From NCBI GenBank assembly GCA_038257155.1, contig JBBSJP010000023.1, positions 1 to 64,000 of the forward strand: 64,000 nucleotides of DNA, given 5' to 3'. Origin of the DNA: JANJTY01 sp038257155 (GTDB taxonomy: Bacteria > Pseudomonadota > Gammaproteobacteria > Xanthomonadales > Xanthomonadaceae). Below the pieces are notes generated by a model. The model was given only the letters and a program-made list of their open reading frames with translations, had not been told where the DNA came from and made no database searches. A program made the position numbers and the translations under genes. Of this stretch, positions 8,275 through 18,065 are shown piece by piece. Within the stretch, counting starts at the first letter, position 1; the number at the start of each line of letters is the position of its first letter.

Positions 8275-10746
8275 TTACTCCGCCCGGAGTGCCTGCGCTG
8301 GATCGATACGCGCGGCTCGCCTTGCGGGCAGCCAGCTGGCGAAAGCCGCTGTGGCCAGGAGGACGAGTGTTGCTCCCATCAGCGTCACGGGGTCGGTCAC
8401 CGTAACCTCGAAGAGGAACGCCCGTAGGGCCGGGGCCGCCAGCGCATACAGGAAGAAACCGGCAGCAATGCCGGCTGCCGTCAGCGTCAGCCCGTGCCTG
8501 GCGACCAGGCGAGCGATTCGTTTCGGATCCGCCCCCAAGGCTACGCGAACACCGAATTCGCGGGTCCGCAACGCAACCATGTAGGCCATCACGCCGTAGA
8601 GCCCGATCGTGCCGAGCAGCAGGGTGATCACCGCGGCAGTCGTGATCAGGGCGAGCACCAGCGAGAGCCGTGCGGTCGACGCACGGACCACGTCGCTCAT
8701 TGCCTCGACGTTGTAGATGGCGACGGCGGGATCGAGTTGATGCACGATCCGCCGGATCTCCGGCACTAGCACGTCTGCTGGTGCGCTCGATTTCACGACA
8801 AGCGCCATGTTTCCTCGCACACCCGGTTCAACACTCGGGTCCTTCGGCACGACCAGTGGCCGGTAGACCATGGCTGAAGGCGGCGTCGCGAGATCCTGAT
8901 AATGCACATCGCCGACCACACCAATGACGGTATAGATCAATCCCGACGGCGCAAGGGTCAATTGCTTTCCCACCGACGCCGTCCCATCGGGATCGTCAAA
9001 AAGGGTCGCGGCGGTGTGCTGGCTGATGATGACATCGGTGCCTTGTTCGAGTTCGAGCGGTCGGAAGCCATTGCCCGCAATCAGTGGAATCGACATCGCC
9101 GTGAAATATCCGTTGTCGACGGCGTGCACGGGCAGCAAGCGTGTCGTCCCTTCCAGCTCGATTCGCAGGGTCTGCTCCAGTGTTCCGCCGCTAAGCGGCA
9201 CCTTTATCGCCACGCCCGCGCTGTGCACGGACGGAAGTTGCCGCACGTGTTCGGTCAAGCGGGCGTAGAACGCCACCGAGGCCGCGTCCCGGTAGCGTGC
9301 CGCAGGCAGTTGCGTCCGGAGTGTCGTCACCTGCGTGGTCTCGAATCCGGGATGCACCTGATGCAGGCCATGCGCGGTGCGCAGCAGCAAGGCCGAGCCG
9401 ATCGTGACCACCAGTGTCACGGCAATCTGAAGGATGGTGATGGCCGCACGCAGGCGAAGTGGATGCTTCCCCGTCGAGGCGCCACGCCCGCCTTCACGCA
9501 GGTTCTGCGTCAGACTGGCCCGCCAGGATCGACCTGCCGGCACGGCGGCACACACGATCACCCCCAGGGCCGTGATCAGTACGATGAAGGCCACGGTCGG
9601 CAGGCCGAGGCCGAGTTCGGCGATCCGTGGAACGCCGGCCGGCCCGAATGCCACCAGGGTGGCGACGGCGCCATACACCACGGGCAGCGCAAGGATGCCG
9701 GCAGCGGCGCCGAGCAGCAGCGCTTCAGCGAGGAAATGGGTAGCCGTGCGCAGGCGCCCGGCGCCGAGCGCGGCGCGGATGGCGAGTTCCGATTGACGGC
9801 TGTCGGCGCGGATCAGCAAGAGGTTCGCCACGTTCGCCCACGCAACCAGCAGTACCAGCCCTGCCGCCGCGGCCAGCATCCACAGCGTGGGCGAAATGCT
9901 GTCCGTGATCCAGTCGCGCAAGGGCTCTACCACCGGCGTCGGTTTCACATCGGCAAGCCAGGTCGCCGTTGATCTGTCTGAAGGGCGGCCCGCAACGCGG
10001 TCAATGAGCGTGCTTTCCAGGCGCGGAAAGGATTCCGCCATCCTCGGCAGGACCGTGGCCAGCTCGCCTTGCGCCTGCTCTGCGGTGGCTCCTGGGGCGA
10101 GTCGCGCCACACCCGCGTACGCGAAGTCGCCGACGGTCGCGTTGTCGACCCGCTTGGCCGGAAGCCAGACGCGTGTCGCGGCGGTCGGGAAGGAAAACCT
10201 CGCCGGCATGACGCCGATTATTTCCCGTGGCACGCTGTTGACCATCAGCGTCTTGCCGATCACCTCAGTCGATGCGGAAAAGCGGGTACGCCATTCGGAC
10301 TCGCTCAAGATGACGGCGTGCGGTCCGCCGCGCAGCTCCTCCTCGGCCGAGAACGAACGACCGAGCAAGGGAGGGATCTGAAGTAGCGGCATCATCGACG
10401 CGGTGACCCAGGTCGCGATGACGCTCTGGGCGCCGTCGTCGCTGCCCTCGGTCCACAGGTTGGTGCTGCCGGTTCGATAGAAGCCGACGCCGTCGAGGGT
10501 TTTCGCGAGCTCTGTGTAGGTGACGTAGAGAGCCGGCGGTTGCCGAATTTCGCCGGCTTCCGGGGCCTGAAGACGCACGCTGACCAGGCGATCCGGCTCG
10601 CCGTAGGGCAGCGGTGCAAGCAGTACGCCGTACACGATGGCAAACATCGAACCCACCGCGGCGACTCCCACGGCAAGGGTAAGGATCACCGCGATCATGA
10701 AGATCGGTGTGCGAATCAGGGACCTCAGCGCGTGTCGAATGGCCAT
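8275..10746 (-). CDS. FtsX/MacB-like ABC permease (ADOP family), orphan
   Basis: The 823-residue protein repeats the MacB layout twice: a membrane segment, a periplasmic MacB-PCD domain and three FtsX helices. The first unit spans about residues 10-420 and the second about 430-823. This is the acidobacterial-type duplicated orphan permease architecture. The N-terminus MAIRHALRSL followed by a hydrophobic helix is typical. No ATPase gene lies next to it, as is usual for this family, so it must borrow one encoded elsewhere. The ATG at 10746 is preferred to a TTG six codons upstream. Its role, export or mechanotransmission across the envelope, is unknown. Confidence 0.85.
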   Translation of the reverse strand: MAIRHALRSLIRTPIFMIAVILTLAVGVAAVGSMFAIVYGVLLAPLPYGEPDRLVSVRLQAPEAGEIRQPPALYVTYTELAKTLDGVGFYRTGSTNLWTEGSDDGAQSVIATWVTASMMPLLQIPPLLGRSFSAEEELRGGPHAVILSESEWRTRFSASTEVIGKTLMVNSVPREIIGVMPARFSFPTAATRVWLPAKRVDNATVGDFAYAGVARLAPGATAEQAQGELATVLPRMAESFPRLESTLIDRVAGRPSDRSTATWLADVKPTPVVEPLRDWITDSISPTLWMLAAAAGLVLLVAWANVANLLLIRADSRQSELAIRAALGAGRLRTATHFLAEALLLGAAAGILALPVVYGAVATLVAFGPAGVPRIAELGLGLPTVAFIVLITALGVIVCAAVPAGRSWRASLTQNLREGGRGASTGKHPLRLRAAITILQIAVTLVVTIGSALLLRTAHGLHQVHPGFETTQVTTLRTQLPAARYRDAASVAFYARLTEHVRQLPSVHSAGVAIKVPLSGGTLEQTLRIELEGTTRLLPVHAVDNGYFTAMSIPLIAGNGFRPLELEQGTDVIISQHTAATLFDDPDGTASVGKQLTLAPSGLIYTVIGVVGDVHYQDLATPPSAMVYRPLVVPKDPSVEPGVRGNMALVVKSSAPADVLVPEIRRIVHQLDPAVAIYNVEAMSDVVRASTARLSLVLALITTAAVITLLLGTIGLYGVMAYMVALRTREFGVRVALGADPKRIARLVARHGLTLTAAGIAAGFFLYALAAPALRAFLFEVTVTDPVTLMGATLVLLATAAFASWLPARRAARIDPAQALRAE

Positions 10747-10982
10747 CCGTCGTGAGGTTCTCAATCAGCTCTGAGCAAGGGGGCAAACCACACGCCCCAG
10801 GTTTCGGCTGGGTCTGACCGCTGGAAAAGAGCAGCCAGGAAACCGGGGTTCAAGGCAATTCTTGGTCGATCGGACTGTTGGCCATGAGGCGGAATTATGA
10901 CTTTTCAGGGGCGGCTTCCGAGCGACTGGCGTGTCTCAGCGACGTCGATGCCAATCTACCAATGGATCAGGTGTCACACGCC

Positions 10983-12587
10983 TCATTTGGCGCGCATGGT
11001 TTCCTGGATCTCTTCCAGCCGATAGCCTCGCGTTTCAATGCCGCTGCGCCAAAGCATCGCGGCCGAAACGCCCAAGGGCAGGGCGATCAACACCGCCGAC
11101 AGGGCGAAGTGCTCGAAGAATCCCACCACGCCCAAGCCCGCGCCGATGATGCCGCCGAACTTCGAGCTCGCCGCCACCATGCCCGAACCAGTGCCACGCA
11201 GGTGAACGGGGTAGATCTCGGCCGCATACGGAATCAGCATCGCGATGACGCCACTGACGCTGACCAGCAGCGCCACGGTCGCGACGGTCGTCACTGCCTC
11301 GGCCGTCACCCCGAATACTTTCAGTGCGGCGAAGGCGAGCAGGCAGGCGGCAGTCAGGGCCAGGAACAGCACCAGGGCGCGGAAACTGCTCCAGTGGTGA
11401 TACAGCCAGATGACCAGGCCAATCCCCGGCAATGCATAGATCGCCGACCGCGCAAGCAGCGCGCTGGTCGCCTTGGCATCGACGCCAAGCTCGGTCAGGT
11501 TGAGTGGAAGCCACAGGAGAAATCCGAAACTGACCAGGCCCCATGCTGTGCCTCCAACCAGCAGGCCCCAGGTCACCCCGGCGAAACGGCCCGACACCAG
11601 TTGACGCGTTCCGGCAACCGGATGGGTCTCGTCGATTACCGGCGGCCCGGGATGCGCAGCGTCGTCTGGCTCCAGCGCTGCCCGGCTGCCGGCGTAGCGC
11701 AGCAACACCGCTCGCGCCTCATCATGACGACCGATCGCAGTAAGAAAGCGTGGCGATTCGGGGATGTAGCGATTGAGGAAGATGATGATGGCACCCGTGG
11801 GCAAACCGAGCAGCCACAGCACGCGCCAACTGAACAGCGGTTCGAGCGTCGCCGCGGCACCGGCCGCCAGCAAGTAGCCACCGGAGGTGCCGATGCCTCC
11901 GAGCGCCACAAGCAACCAGCCCCGGTGCATTGCCGGTACCGTTTCAGCCATCAGGGTGAAGGTGATCGGCAAAAGCCCGCCGGCCGACGCGCCCATCAGA
12001 AAGCACATCGCCAGGTTCCACTCGAAGCTCGGCATCGCACCGCAGATCGCGGTACCGATGAACATCAGCGCCGACAGCAGGATCGCGGCTCGCCGGCCGA
12101 AGGCGTCGGCGAGGCGTCCCCACAACACCGAGCCCACCGTGGTGCCGGTCAGCGCGCACAAGGCAAGCACGGCAGCATGCGAGGGCCCGATCTGGTACTC
12201 GCGGCTCAACCCGGGCATCACGAAGCCCAAGGTGGCCGGCTTCATGACGTCGATGGCCAGGGTTACGGTCAGTACCAGCACCAGCTTCCAGTGCTCGATA
12301 TTGAGCGGCACGCCGTCCGCCACATGGAAATTCGCGCGGCTTGCTCCCGTCGCGCCAGCAAACGTCGCGCCGTGTGGCATCAGGCCGTAGCCAGACAGGG
12401 CAAGACCCACCGGAATCAGGCCCATGCCTACCCACATGTCGGCCGTCATGGGCATGCCGACCATCTGCCAGTGCGTGTGCTGGCCCATCATGAACATCGG
12501 CATGTGCATGAGCACGCCGGCAAGGATCAGCGCACAGCCAGCCCAGAAAGCCACCGGGTGGTGAAACAGGACACCAGTGGGTTTCAT
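10983..12587 (-). CDS. MFS transporter with Met/His-rich N-terminal two-helix extension
   Basis: About 534 residues. The canonical twelve-helix major facilitator fold begins near residue 95, and its loop 2-3 motif reads WGRLADAFGRRAAI. Overall style is that of the AAHS (aromatic acid/metabolite:H+) branch. Before it, residues 10-75 form two extra hydrophobic segments rich in Met and His (stretches such as MHMPMFMMGQHTHW). The substrate is not predictable; the extension might sense or bind metal but no such role is shown. ATG at 12587 was chosen over a GTG three codons upstream. No neighbour suggests a pathway. Confidence 0.82.
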   Translation of the reverse strand: MKPTGVLFHHPVAFWAGCALILAGVLMHMPMFMMGQHTHWQMVGMPMTADMWVGMGLIPVGLALSGYGLMPHGATFAGATGASRANFHVADGVPLNIEHWKLVLVLTVTLAIDVMKPATLGFVMPGLSREYQIGPSHAAVLALCALTGTTVGSVLWGRLADAFGRRAAILLSALMFIGTAICGAMPSFEWNLAMCFLMGASAGGLLPITFTLMAETVPAMHRGWLLVALGGIGTSGGYLLAAGAAATLEPLFSWRVLWLLGLPTGAIIIFLNRYIPESPRFLTAIGRHDEARAVLLRYAGSRAALEPDDAAHPGPPVIDETHPVAGTRQLVSGRFAGVTWGLLVGGTAWGLVSFGFLLWLPLNLTELGVDAKATSALLARSAIYALPGIGLVIWLYHHWSSFRALVLFLALTAACLLAFAALKVFGVTAEAVTTVATVALLVSVSGVIAMLIPYAAEIYPVHLRGTGSGMVAASSKFGGIIGAGLGVVGFFEHFALSAVLIALPLGVSAAMLWRSGIETRGYRLEEIQETMRAK

Positions 12588-12727
12588 TGTCGACACGAAA
12601 GTGGGAACGGCGCGGATTGTAAACGACCGCAGCCAATGCCGTACCCGTCAGCAGCCGATACCAGATACCGCGATGATTGCCTGCATCCCCGCTTCTAAGC
12701 GGTTTGCCTGCGACGATCCGAAAACCT

Positions 12728-15505
12728 CTAACCGGGAAATGCCGCTGCGCGTGACAAGGAATGCGCCAGAGCCTCGCGAAATCCGGGTAGGGCAAGTTCC
12801 ACACTGGCCTTTTCACCAGCGCGACCGGTGGTCTCCAGCTCCTCGCACAGCCATGCGAGCTTCTCTGCGCCCACCATGCGCGCGGTGGATTTGAGCGTAT
12901 GGGCGTGCACGCTCAATCCGGCCAGGTCCAGCCTCTCCCAGTCCGATTCGATGCACGCGCCCAGGTGGGCCGCATTGGTCTGGAAGCCGCGAAGAAACTT
13001 GGCAATCTCACGCGGGTCCTCGCCCACGAAGCTGCGCAACACATCGATTGAAAGGTGTGGCCCCGTGTCCATCGTCGGTCCGCCTGCCGCGCCATGTAAG
13101 CATCGCTCAAGCAGCGCCTGCAGATCGTTCAGCAGTACCGGCTTCGCCAGGTAGCCATCCATCCCGGCTGCAAGGCACCGGTCAACCTCGCCACGCAAGG
13201 CATTGGCCGTGAGTGCCACGATCGGCGTGCGCCGTTCGCCGGCCTCCGCGGCGCGTATTCGCCGCGCAAGGCCGTAGCCATCAAGCTCCGGCATGTGCAG
13301 ATCGGTAAGCACCAGGCCATACGGTGTTGCTTGCCATCGCAGCCAGGCCTGCTCGCCGTCGGGAACCACATCTGCCGTGTAGCCGAGCAGTGCCAATTGT
13401 CGCAATACGACCTGCTGGTTGAACTCATTGTCCTCTGCAATCAGGATCAGCTGGCCCAGGTTGAGGGCCTGTTCCCGGACCGGGGCCGCGCGCCGGACGC
13501 GGGCCATTGAGTCTTCCTCGGACTCGACCGCTTCCTCGCGTCCGGCTGCCATGGCTACGGCCTGTAGCAAGCGGCGACGGCTCATCACGTTGGCATCCAG
13601 GTCCACTCGGCGCCCGCCGCTGTGCGTGGGTTTGCGTTGAGCGCCCCGACCGAGCACCAACAATCCAATCCCGGCCGAATCGATTGCAGTCTGGTCGACG
13701 GCGACCTGAATAACTCCATCACGAAACGAATCGACGACCACTACATCGAGGGTTGCCGCTACGCTTGCGACGCGCGCATCGACAACGGCAATGTCATGCG
13801 CCGCGTCCACCTGCGCTCCCGCAGCCCGCAGCATGGCCGCCACCTCGGTCACCATCCCGTCGGTCGGGCCCACAACCAGGCAACGTACGCCGGCCAGTTG
13901 CGGCAGCGGCGCCGGGTCGTTCACCGCGTTATCCACTGGGGCCACCGGCAGCAGCAGACGAAGCGAGAAGCATGAGCCTTGATCCGGTTCGCTACGGACG
14001 TCCAGGCGACTGTTCATTAGTGCCGCCAAGCGATGCGAAATCGCCAGACCTAGGCCGGAACCACCGAATCGACGCGTGGTGGAAGAATCTGCCTGGCTGA
14101 AGGCAGTGAACAAGCGGGATTTGACTGCCTCGTCCATGCCGATGCCGTTGTCGGAGACCGTCAGGCGTACTTCGACGTCGCTGCCCTTCCGATCGAGGCA
14201 CTCGGCGCGAACATGGACCCGGCCCGGGTGGCCCAATCCGCCGGAGAACTTGATTGCATTGTTGGTCAGGTTGACCAGAACCTGCTGCAGGCGATGTGCG
14301 TCGCCCAGCAACCGTGGTGGCAGGGTTGGCTCCACGAAGCAGGTGAGTTCGACATCTCGCTTGATCGCCAGGTGGTCGAGCATGGCGCAGGCACGCTCGA
14401 CGACTTCCTGCATCGAGAAGGGCGCCTCTTCGACCTCCATTCGCCCGGCCTCGATCTTCGAGAAGTCGAGGATGTCATCGATGATCGACAGCAAGGAGAA
14501 AGCTGAGTGACGGATCAGGTCGACCATCTCTACCTGGTCGCTGCGCGGACTGGATTGGTGCAGCACGTCGATCATGCCCAGTACGCCATTCATCGGCGTG
14601 CGGATTTCATGGCTCATGGTGGCCAGGAAGTCGGACTTTGCTCGATTGGCCTGGTCTGCCGCGGCCTTGGCCAAGCTCAGCTCGCGGTTGGTGAGCTCTA
14701 GATCCTGCGTGCGCGCGATGACGCGCTGTTCCAGACCCTCGTTGAGGCGCTGGACCTGTTCCTGCGCCAGCCTTCGATCCTCGGCCTCGCGCTGCAGGTC
14801 CTCGAGCGACTGCCTCAGCTGCTCAGTGCGCGCCTGCACCTCGGTCAGCATTGCGTTGAAGGCATCCACCAGGTCACCGAATTCGTCGTCGTCCTGCTTG
14901 ACCACACGCTGCGAATAGTCGCGGCGACTTACTACGTCGCGGGCTGCCGTCGCGACCGCGCCCATTGGCCGGGTCACCACACGCTCCATACGCCATATCA
15001 TCAGGTAGGCCGCAATCATCGCCAGCGAGCCCACCACGGCGGCGATCAACAAGCCCCGCGTCAAGGCGGCGGCAATGCCGGAGTCGCCCCGCACGTAAAC
15101 CGTGCCCACGAACTCTCCGTCGCGCAGGATCGGAGCCACCACGATCACGTCGGCCCCGGCGAGGTGCGCTCCCTCCACCCCCGGCGTGGCTGGCGGCGGG
15201 TTGCTCTGTCCCGCGGCAGAATAATCGGCAAACAGGCGGCCCTGCTCGTCATAGATGGCCGCAGCGTGGATTCTCGGCAGCGTGTCGAACTGGGCGAGGT
15301 TCTGCTGCGCAAGCTTCTGATCATCGAAGACCAGGGCCGGACTGGTCATCCGGCCAACCAACTGCGCCTGCTTCTGCAGGTCCGCAACATTGTGATGGTG
15401 CAAGACCCAGGCGCTTGCGGCGAGATTGCCCAGCAGGGCCAGTATCAGCGCAACGAGCGTGGTGGACATCACGATCGCGAGCAGGCGCGCGCGCAACGAT
15501 TTCAT
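12728..15505 (-). CDS. Hybrid sensor histidine kinase: CHASE8-HAMP-HisKA-HATPase-pseudoREC-REC-Hpt
   Basis: The 925-residue kinase has a membrane helix (10-35), a periplasmic CHASE8-like domain (about 36-150), a second helix (150-172), HAMP (173-225) and a coiled coil. The HisKA domain has H299 in SHEIRTPMNG, and the ATPase motifs DNGIGM and GGSGLGLAI are present. A first receiver (about 538-650) has lost its acidic pocket. A complete receiver follows (EDN near 691, phospho-Asp D735, K788), then an Hpt domain with H869 in HTLKS. Phosphate should flow H299 to D735 to H869 and on to an unlinked regulator. The ATG at 15505 is preferred over a TTG at 15517. It is last in an operon with TonB receptor and YfiR genes. 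Confidence 0.9.
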   Translation of the reverse strand: MKSLRARLLAIVMSTTLVALILALLGNLAASAWVLHHHNVADLQKQAQLVGRMTSPALVFDDQKLAQQNLAQFDTLPRIHAAAIYDEQGRLFADYSAAGQSNPPPATPGVEGAHLAGADVIVVAPILRDGEFVGTVYVRGDSGIAAALTRGLLIAAVVGSLAMIAAYLMIWRMERVVTRPMGAVATAARDVVSRRDYSQRVVKQDDDEFGDLVDAFNAMLTEVQARTEQLRQSLEDLQREAEDRRLAQEQVQRLNEGLEQRVIARTQDLELTNRELSLAKAAADQANRAKSDFLATMSHEIRTPMNGVLGMIDVLHQSSPRSDQVEMVDLIRHSAFSLLSIIDDILDFSKIEAGRMEVEEAPFSMQEVVERACAMLDHLAIKRDVELTCFVEPTLPPRLLGDAHRLQQVLVNLTNNAIKFSGGLGHPGRVHVRAECLDRKGSDVEVRLTVSDNGIGMDEAVKSRLFTAFSQADSSTTRRFGGSGLGLAISHRLAALMNSRLDVRSEPDQGSCFSLRLLLPVAPVDNAVNDPAPLPQLAGVRCLVVGPTDGMVTEVAAMLRAAGAQVDAAHDIAVVDARVASVAATLDVVVVDSFRDGVIQVAVDQTAIDSAGIGLLVLGRGAQRKPTHSGGRRVDLDANVMSRRRLLQAVAMAAGREEAVESEEDSMARVRRAAPVREQALNLGQLILIAEDNEFNQQVVLRQLALLGYTADVVPDGEQAWLRWQATPYGLVLTDLHMPELDGYGLARRIRAAEAGERRTPIVALTANALRGEVDRCLAAGMDGYLAKPVLLNDLQALLERCLHGAAGGPTMDTGPHLSIDVLRSFVGEDPREIAKFLRGFQTNAAHLGACIESDWERLDLAGLSVHAHTLKSTARMVGAEKLAWLCEELETTGRAGEKASVELALPGFREALAHSLSRAAAFPG

Positions 15506-15513
15506 TCGCCAGC

Positions 15514-16092
15514 TCAACTCCCCGACCTCGCAACATCGCGGGCAGCCGTCATCATCAAGGCGCTCATGTGCAGGCGACTGCGGCGCACCGGTCCAATGGC
15601 CACGTCGAAGCGCACGCGCTGGTCAACCACGACGAAGTTCACCATCGTGCCGCGGGCATGCACGGTCGGTTCATTGGACACGGTCAGCACCGGGCGGCCA
15701 TCCAGAGTACTGAGCAGTTCGGCGGCCCGGCCGCGAGCCGCAGCGCCGATGAACAGCACATGCAGTCCCTCCAGCCCGTCGCCATTAAGGATCGATCGCA
15801 CCTGCACGGGCCGTCCGTTGACCTGCTTGCCTACAGCGATCCGATTCAGCTCACCTGCCAGCGCGGAGTCGTCGAGGATTCCCACGATGATCGGGCTGGA
15901 TTGCGAGGTAAAGGACGTTTCTGGCCAAGTCACGAAGCTGGCGAACTTGAAAAGGTAGACCGCCTCCACCTGATTCTGCGACGGCGGCTCGCGCGCCAAA
16001 ACTTCAGGTGAAAGTGTCAGCGACAAGAGCATCGCCGCGAGGGCGAGCGCCATGCATCGTCGCAGGATGCCGGAAAGCCAGAGCCGGATCAT
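15514..16092 (-). CDS. YfiR-family periplasmic regulator
   Basis: The 192-residue product has an N-terminal signal peptide (to about LSPEVLA, residue 33) and a DUF4154/YfiR domain. NQVEAVYLFKFASFVTWPE is characteristic, and a Rossmann-like core (PIIVGILDDSA, LEGLHVLFIG) follows. In Pseudomonas, YfiR represses the diguanylate cyclase YfiN by binding its periplasmic CHASE8 domain. Here the downstream partner is a kinase carrying a CHASE8-like domain, so the inference is that YfiR gates a phosphorelay instead. Its ATG overlaps the receptor stop (ATGA) and its stop adjoins the kinase start, so all three genes are translationally coupled. Confidence 0.88.
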   Translation of the reverse strand: MIRLWLSGILRRCMALALAAMLLSLTLSPEVLAREPPSQNQVEAVYLFKFASFVTWPETSFTSQSSPIIVGILDDSALAGELNRIAVGKQVNGRPVQVRSILNGDGLEGLHVLFIGAAARGRAAELLSTLDGRPVLTVSNEPTVHARGTMVNFVVVDQRVRFDVAIGPVRRSRLHMSALMMTAARDVARSGS

Positions 16093-18065
16093 GGTGTTGA
16101 GAACTCCCAGCGCAGCTGAGCGTAGACACGCGACTCGTGCTCGGTTCGAAACATGGCGTCGCGGTATTCCCCGTGGCTGCCCAGAAGGTTCTGGCCGGCG
16201 ATCGACAGCTCAAGGCCGGGCCGAAGCCACCAGCCGAAGCGCAGGTCCAGGGCGGTGTAGGGATCGATGTCCCAGCGCTCAAGTTCGCCGACATGGCGCA
16301 GGCGCAAGTCCAGCTCGCGGTGGCCAGTGAAGGTCCAGGACGAACGCAACTGCCAGTGCACGGACGGATCGTGGCCTTCCGCCAGTGGCGCCCTAACATC
16401 GTTGCTTTCCGGCTTCAGTTGCAACTGGGTGTCTTGCACCACCAGCCCGCCGTGAATCCGCCAATTGCTGAGGGCCTGCCAGGTTCCCCAGACTTCCAGA
16501 CCCGCGACTTCGCCCTCCATCTGGCTGTCGAAGACGAGGAATGTCAGCGAGGGGTCGACCTCCTGCGTGCGCAGATGGTCATAGCGGGTATGGAACGCGG
16601 TGGCCGAAAGCGAAACGGCGTCGCCGAGCTGGCCACGCCAGCCCAGTTCAATTACGTCGGCAACCTCGGCGCGGACCCGAGGCCCACCATCGAGCAGGAA
16701 GGGTGGCGTACCCGGGATATAGGCATCCACGTCCAGTCGGGATGGTGCGCGGACGCCACGGGACGCGGCCGCCCACCACATCTGGTTGGTGCCCGGGCGC
16801 CATGCCAGGCGCAGGTTCGGCAACATTTCGGATTGGCTGTAGTCGTTGTGTTCGAACCGCACGCCAGCGATCAGGCTCAGCTCGTCGCTCAGGCTGATCT
16901 CGTCCTGCGCGAACAGTGCCATCCACTGCTGCTCCAGGCGCGCTGGCAGGAAAGCGATCACCGCGCTGTTCTCCAGTCGGTCGCGGCTGTGCCGGAAGTT
17001 CAGACCCCAGGTCAGTTGATGACTACCGACCGGGCTCAGCACGTGCTGGAACTGCAGGTCGTGGATGTCGAGCTTCTCGGCAAAGGTCGGGGGAACGGTT
17101 CGCTCGGTTCGGTCGAAGTAGTACTGCAGCGTTACAACGCCTTCGTCAGTGAGCCCGCGCTCATAGCGACCCAGCATGTGCGTGCCCCGAAACCGGATGT
17201 CGTCGAGTTCCAGGGCAAAGCCAGTGACTGCGATCGCGCCCGGTTCGGGCTGTCCTTCCCGTCCATCATAGAGCTGGCCGGACAGGGTCAGGTCACCGCC
17301 CCAGCGAGGGGTATCGACGCGGAAACCAGCCTGAGCGACCCGGCCGGCATCATCGACCGGTGTGCCGGCCTCGGTTTGGGTGTTGTCGTGGCGGCGAGCG
17401 GACGCATGAACCCGGAAATGTCCGCCTCCTGGCAGGGCGCCACCGTGACGGAAGGCCAGTTTCGACTCGTGGTTGCCGGTGCCGGCCGATACCAGGCCAC
17501 CGGTCGTTCCAGCGCTGTCGCGGGTGATCACGTTGATCACGCCATTCACCGCGTTCACGCCCCAAAGCGTGCCGCCCGGTCCGCTGACAACCTCGATTCG
17601 TTCGACGTCTTCGAGCATCACCTCCTGGGCATCCCAGAACACACCGGAGAACAAGGGCGTGTAAACCGAACGGCCGTCGATCATCACCAGCAACTTGTTG
17701 GGTGCGCTGGAGATACTGCCGTTCATGCCTCTCGCGCTGATGGCGTAACCAGAGGCACTTGAAGCGGCTACATGCAAGTTGGGTGCGAGGCGCAGCGCTT
17801 CCGGCAGGGTGGTTGCGCCTGAGCGCCGAATATCCTCGGCAGTGATGACGTAAATCGAGCCTACGGCATCCACCAGCCGCTCCGGTCGCCGTGAAACGGA
17901 CGTAACGCGCAGGTTGGCCAGTTCTTCGAAACTCAAGTTCGTCAGGTCTCCTGACGCATCGCCAGATGGATCGGCAGTGGCGAGGGAGGGCACAGCCAAG
18001 CAGAACGTCAAGGCCAGCCCAAGTCGCACGTCAGTCATTAGGGGAGCAGTCGAGTGAATGCTCAT
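16089..18065 (-). CDS. TonB-dependent outer-membrane receptor
   Basis: From the ATG at 18065 the protein has 658 residues. A signal peptide (LALTFCLAVPSLATA) is followed by a plug domain (about 45-160, with SVSRRPERLVDAVGSIYVIT and SAPNKLLVMIDGRSVYTPL) and a 22-strand barrel ending in a C-terminal aromatic-rich strand (AQLRWEFSTP). Size and plug resemble BtuB/vitamin-type receptors, but the ligand is not predictable. A TonB box is not clear. It is first in the operon with yfiR and the hybrid kinase. A second ATG at 18038 is possible. I saw no recognisable B12 or c-di-GMP riboswitch upstream. Confidence 0.88.
   Translation of the reverse strand: MSIHSTAPLMTDVRLGLALTFCLAVPSLATADPSGDASGDLTNLSFEELANLRVTSVSRRPERLVDAVGSIYVITAEDIRRSGATTLPEALRLAPNLHVAASSASGYAISARGMNGSISSAPNKLLVMIDGRSVYTPLFSGVFWDAQEVMLEDVERIEVVSGPGGTLWGVNAVNGVINVITRDSAGTTGGLVSAGTGNHESKLAFRHGGALPGGGHFRVHASARRHDNTQTEAGTPVDDAGRVAQAGFRVDTPRWGGDLTLSGQLYDGREGQPEPGAIAVTGFALELDDIRFRGTHMLGRYERGLTDEGVVTLQYYFDRTERTVPPTFAEKLDIHDLQFQHVLSPVGSHQLTWGLNFRHSRDRLENSAVIAFLPARLEQQWMALFAQDEISLSDELSLIAGVRFEHNDYSQSEMLPNLRLAWRPGTNQMWWAAASRGVRAPSRLDVDAYIPGTPPFLLDGGPRVRAEVADVIELGWRGQLGDAVSLSATAFHTRYDHLRTQEVDPSLTFLVFDSQMEGEVAGLEVWGTWQALSNWRIHGGLVVQDTQLQLKPESNDVRAPLAEGHDPSVHWQLRSSWTFTGHRELDLRLRHVGELERWDIDPYTALDLRFGWWLRPGLELSIAGQNLLGSHGEYRDAMFRTEHESRVYAQLRWEFSTP

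Noticed and set aside
10878..12698. 606-codon plus-strand frame
   Set aside because: Antisense to the MFS transporter gene, with low-complexity His/Gln/Arg composition and no domain signal.
16137..17762. 541-codon plus-strand frame
   Set aside because: Shadow of the TonB receptor gene on the opposite strand; no domain signal.
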